From positions 5,136,287 to 5,200,286 of the forward strand of contig NW_004955501.1 in the NCBI RefSeq assembly GCF_000276665.1: a DNA stretch of 64,000 bases. Direction: 5' to 3'. Origin of the DNA: Chinchilla lanigera (lineage: Eukaryota; Chordata; Mammalia; Rodentia; Chinchillidae). The notes below the pieces were generated by a model. The model was not told where the DNA came from. It did no database searches and saw only the letters and a program-made list of their open reading frames with translations. Of this stretch, positions 61,931 through 64,000 are shown one piece after another. The translations under genes were made by a program, and so were the position numbers. Numbering within the stretch: the stretch's first letter is position 1; every line of letters begins with the position of its first letter.

Positions 61931-64000
61931 AAACATTAACAAGAGCAATTAGGCAGGAAAAAGAAATGAAGGGGAAAGGAAGGCACAGGAAAGGAAGTCA
62001 AGTTATCATTATTTGCAAATGACAGGATCCTTTCCATAGAAATCCAAAAATCAACCAAAAAGCTCTTAGAATTAATAACAAAATTCAGTAACATAGCAGG
62101 ACAAAAATCAACATTCATAGCATTATTATATACTAATAATGAACCCACTGAGAAAGAAATTAGCAAAAAAAAAATACCATTCATAGTAGCATCAAGAAAA
62201 ATTAAATACTTAGGAATTAACCTAACTAAGGAAGTGAAAGACTTCTACAGTGAAAACTATAGCACTTTGAAAAAGAAAATCAAAGAGGACATCAGAAATT
62301 GGAAAGATATTCCCTACCTAGATAGGCAGAACCAACATAGTCAAAATGGCCATACTTCCAATATTGATACATAGACTTAACACAATCCCAATAAAAATTC
62401 CAATAGCATTCTTCACAGAACTAGAGAAAACAATCCTAAAATTCATATGGAACCAGAAGAGACCCAAAACAGCAAAAGTAATCCTCAGTAAAAAGCGCAA
62501 AGCAGGAGACGTCACAATCTGAGACTTGAAGTTATAGTACAAAGCTATTGTGACAAAAGCAGCATGGTACTGGCCCAAAAGCAAACATGAGGATCAATCG
62601 AAGAGAATAGGTGATGCCGCAAGAACCCTAAGCACCTTAAACTATTTGATCTTTGACACAGGGGCCAGAAACACAGACTGGAGGAAAGATAGCATCTTTA
62701 ATAAATGGTATTGGGAAAACTGGCTATCTTCATGCAGAAGATTAAATCTAGACCCATATTTCTCATGTAGTAAATTAAAATAGAAATTAGTCAAAAAATG
62801 AAATGTTAGAACAGAAACACTTAACTTGCTGGAAGACAAAATAGGTAAAACTCACAGGGGTAGGCAACTTTCTGAACAGAATGCTTGTTGCATAAGAAAC
62901 AGTACCAAGAATCAACAAATGGGATCATATCAAATGAAAGTTTCTGCACAGCAAAAGAAACAACCAACAGAATGAAAAGATAACCTATAGAGTGGGAAGT
63001 CTTGCCAGTTACTCCTCAGACAGAGGACTAATATTTAGAATATATAAATACCTCAAAAAAATAGACTCCCCCAAAATAAAAGACTCAATCAAAAAATGGG
63101 CAAGTGAAAGGAATATACACTTCACAGAAGATATACAAATGGCCAACAAATACATGAAGAAATGGCTCAATATCCCTGGCTATTAGAGGAATGTAAATTA
63201 AAATGACACTGATATTTTATCTCACCCCAGAAAGAATGGCCAATATCAAGGAATCAAATAATAGATACTGGCAAGGCTGCAGGGAAAAAGGAATCCTTGT
63301 ACCCTACTGGTAAACTAGTACAACCACTCAGAAAATAAGCATGGGGATTTTGCAAAATTCTGAAAGTAGAATTTTCATTTGACTCAGCTATTCCCCTTCT
63401 AGTTATCTTTCCAAAATAGTTAAATACATCATATTACAGTGATAACTGCATTGTAATATGTTTATATATTTACAGCAGCACATGTTTATAGCAGCACAAT
63501 TTATAATAGCTAAATCTTAAATGCAGTGTATACCTCCATCAACAGATGAATGGATAAAGACAATGGTATTTACCCACAGTGGCATACTACACTATAAGAA
63601 AGATAATCTTGAGTCATTTGGAGGAAAATGGATGCATCTTGAGACCATAATGTCAAGGGAAACAAATCAGGCTTATCTGAAATATCACCTGGTTTCTCTT
63701 ATATGAGAAACCCAAAGTATAAATGAATTCCAAATAAAAGAGGAGGTAGGAGATAGAGCTTTCTCAAAGGGGAAGAGGGTCAAGAGATAGAGAGAGGGGA
63801 GGGGAGCGGGAGGGAATGGGGGTTGAAAAAGGCACTGAAATGTGTTATGCACAGGTACCAACTCCACACAAGGACTGTAAACATGTACAAAAAGAAAGAG
63901 AAGGGGATCAAGAGGTGGATGGGAGGGGGAGGGAAAGGAAAAGGGATGAAAAAGGAACTAAGATGTGTTATGTACATGCTCCAACTCCTCACACAGAATG
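61931..64000 (+). mobile_element. L1 ORF2 C-terminal part and 3' UTR, runs off the window
   Basis: Plus-strand ORF2 end, for example the peptide run WYWENWLSSCRRLNLDPY at about 62706-62760 and the 'atgcagtgtatacctccatc' 'aacagatgaatgg' region at 63520. The reading frame is broken by several stops. It is 5' truncated, with a purine-rich 3' UTR from about 63735 that contains a two-copy tandem unit. Better preserved than the copies at 51240 and 59685. Confidence 0.93.
63765..64000 (+). repeat. Two-copy tandem unit in L1 3' UTR
   Basis: Unit 1 (about 63765-63890): purine-rich G-runs, 'ggttgaaaaaggcactgaaa', 'tgtgttatgcacaggtacca', 'actccacaca'. Unit 2 (about 63891-64000): 'gggatgaaaaaggaactaag', 'atgtgttatgtacatgctcc', 'aactcctcacaca'. 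About 115-120 bp each; the second is cut by the window edge, so more copies may follow. Confidence 0.8.

Noticed and set aside
61931..63186. Intact L1 ORF2 at the right edge
   Set aside because: Only the C-terminal part is present and the frame is broken by stops; it cannot encode a functional protein.

Overview
This is a 64-kb piece of nuclear DNA from a placental mammal, almost certainly a non-murine rodent. The evidence is two spliced vertebrate genes with good splice sites, many 7SL-derived B1 SINEs, tRNA-derived ID-like SINEs, fused B1+ID SINEs, L1 fragments, MaLR LTRs and old DNA transposons. B1 plus ID and B1/ID fusions point to a rodent outside the mouse/rat group (a beaver/kangaroo-rat or squirrel-related lineage is possible); I cannot fix the species by eye. 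I see no bacterial, phage or CRISPR content.

Only two protein-coding genes can be supported, both on the minus strand. TMEM108 (retrolinkin) is represented by its last three coding exons: the large mucin-like ectodomain exon (27353-28729), the membrane/cytoplasmic exon (18362-18516) and the terminal exon with the stop codon (12769-12891), followed by a short AU-rich 3' UTR with a poly(A) signal at 12551-12556. About 3.6 kb further downstream on the same strand starts BFSP2 (phakinin, a lens beaded-filament protein); only its first coding exon (8485-8970) lies in the window. From general knowledge, TMEM108 and BFSP2 are also same-strand neighbours in that order on human 3q22.1, so the layout is conserved synteny. 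The two genes do not act in one pathway: one is an endosomal adaptor in neurons, the other a lens filament subunit.

Layout: 1-400 is the edge of a CpG island inside what should be BFSP2 intron 1. 400-8484 is intronic DNA with an old antisense L1/HAL1, a Tigger-like DNA transposon and SINEs. 8485-8970 is BFSP2 exon 1. 8971-12530 is the intergenic spacer. 12530-28729 is the 3' part of TMEM108. 28730-64000 is most simply a large upstream TMEM108 intron: the signal-peptide start exon was not found. It is repeat-rich: MaLR LTRs at 30-34 kb, L1 and SINE clusters at 36-54 kb, AT-rich old L1 at 54-57 kb, and L1 3' ends at 59.7-64 kb.

I found no undescribed biological system. The observations most worth a second look are a compact 188-bp hAT-type element with 15-bp inverted ends and an 8-bp target duplication (25428-25615), the CpG island at the left edge, a young ID-like SINE family with clean target duplications, a skew in SINE orientation relative to TMEM108, two decayed mariner copies, and a retroviral-type LTR inserted into an L1.
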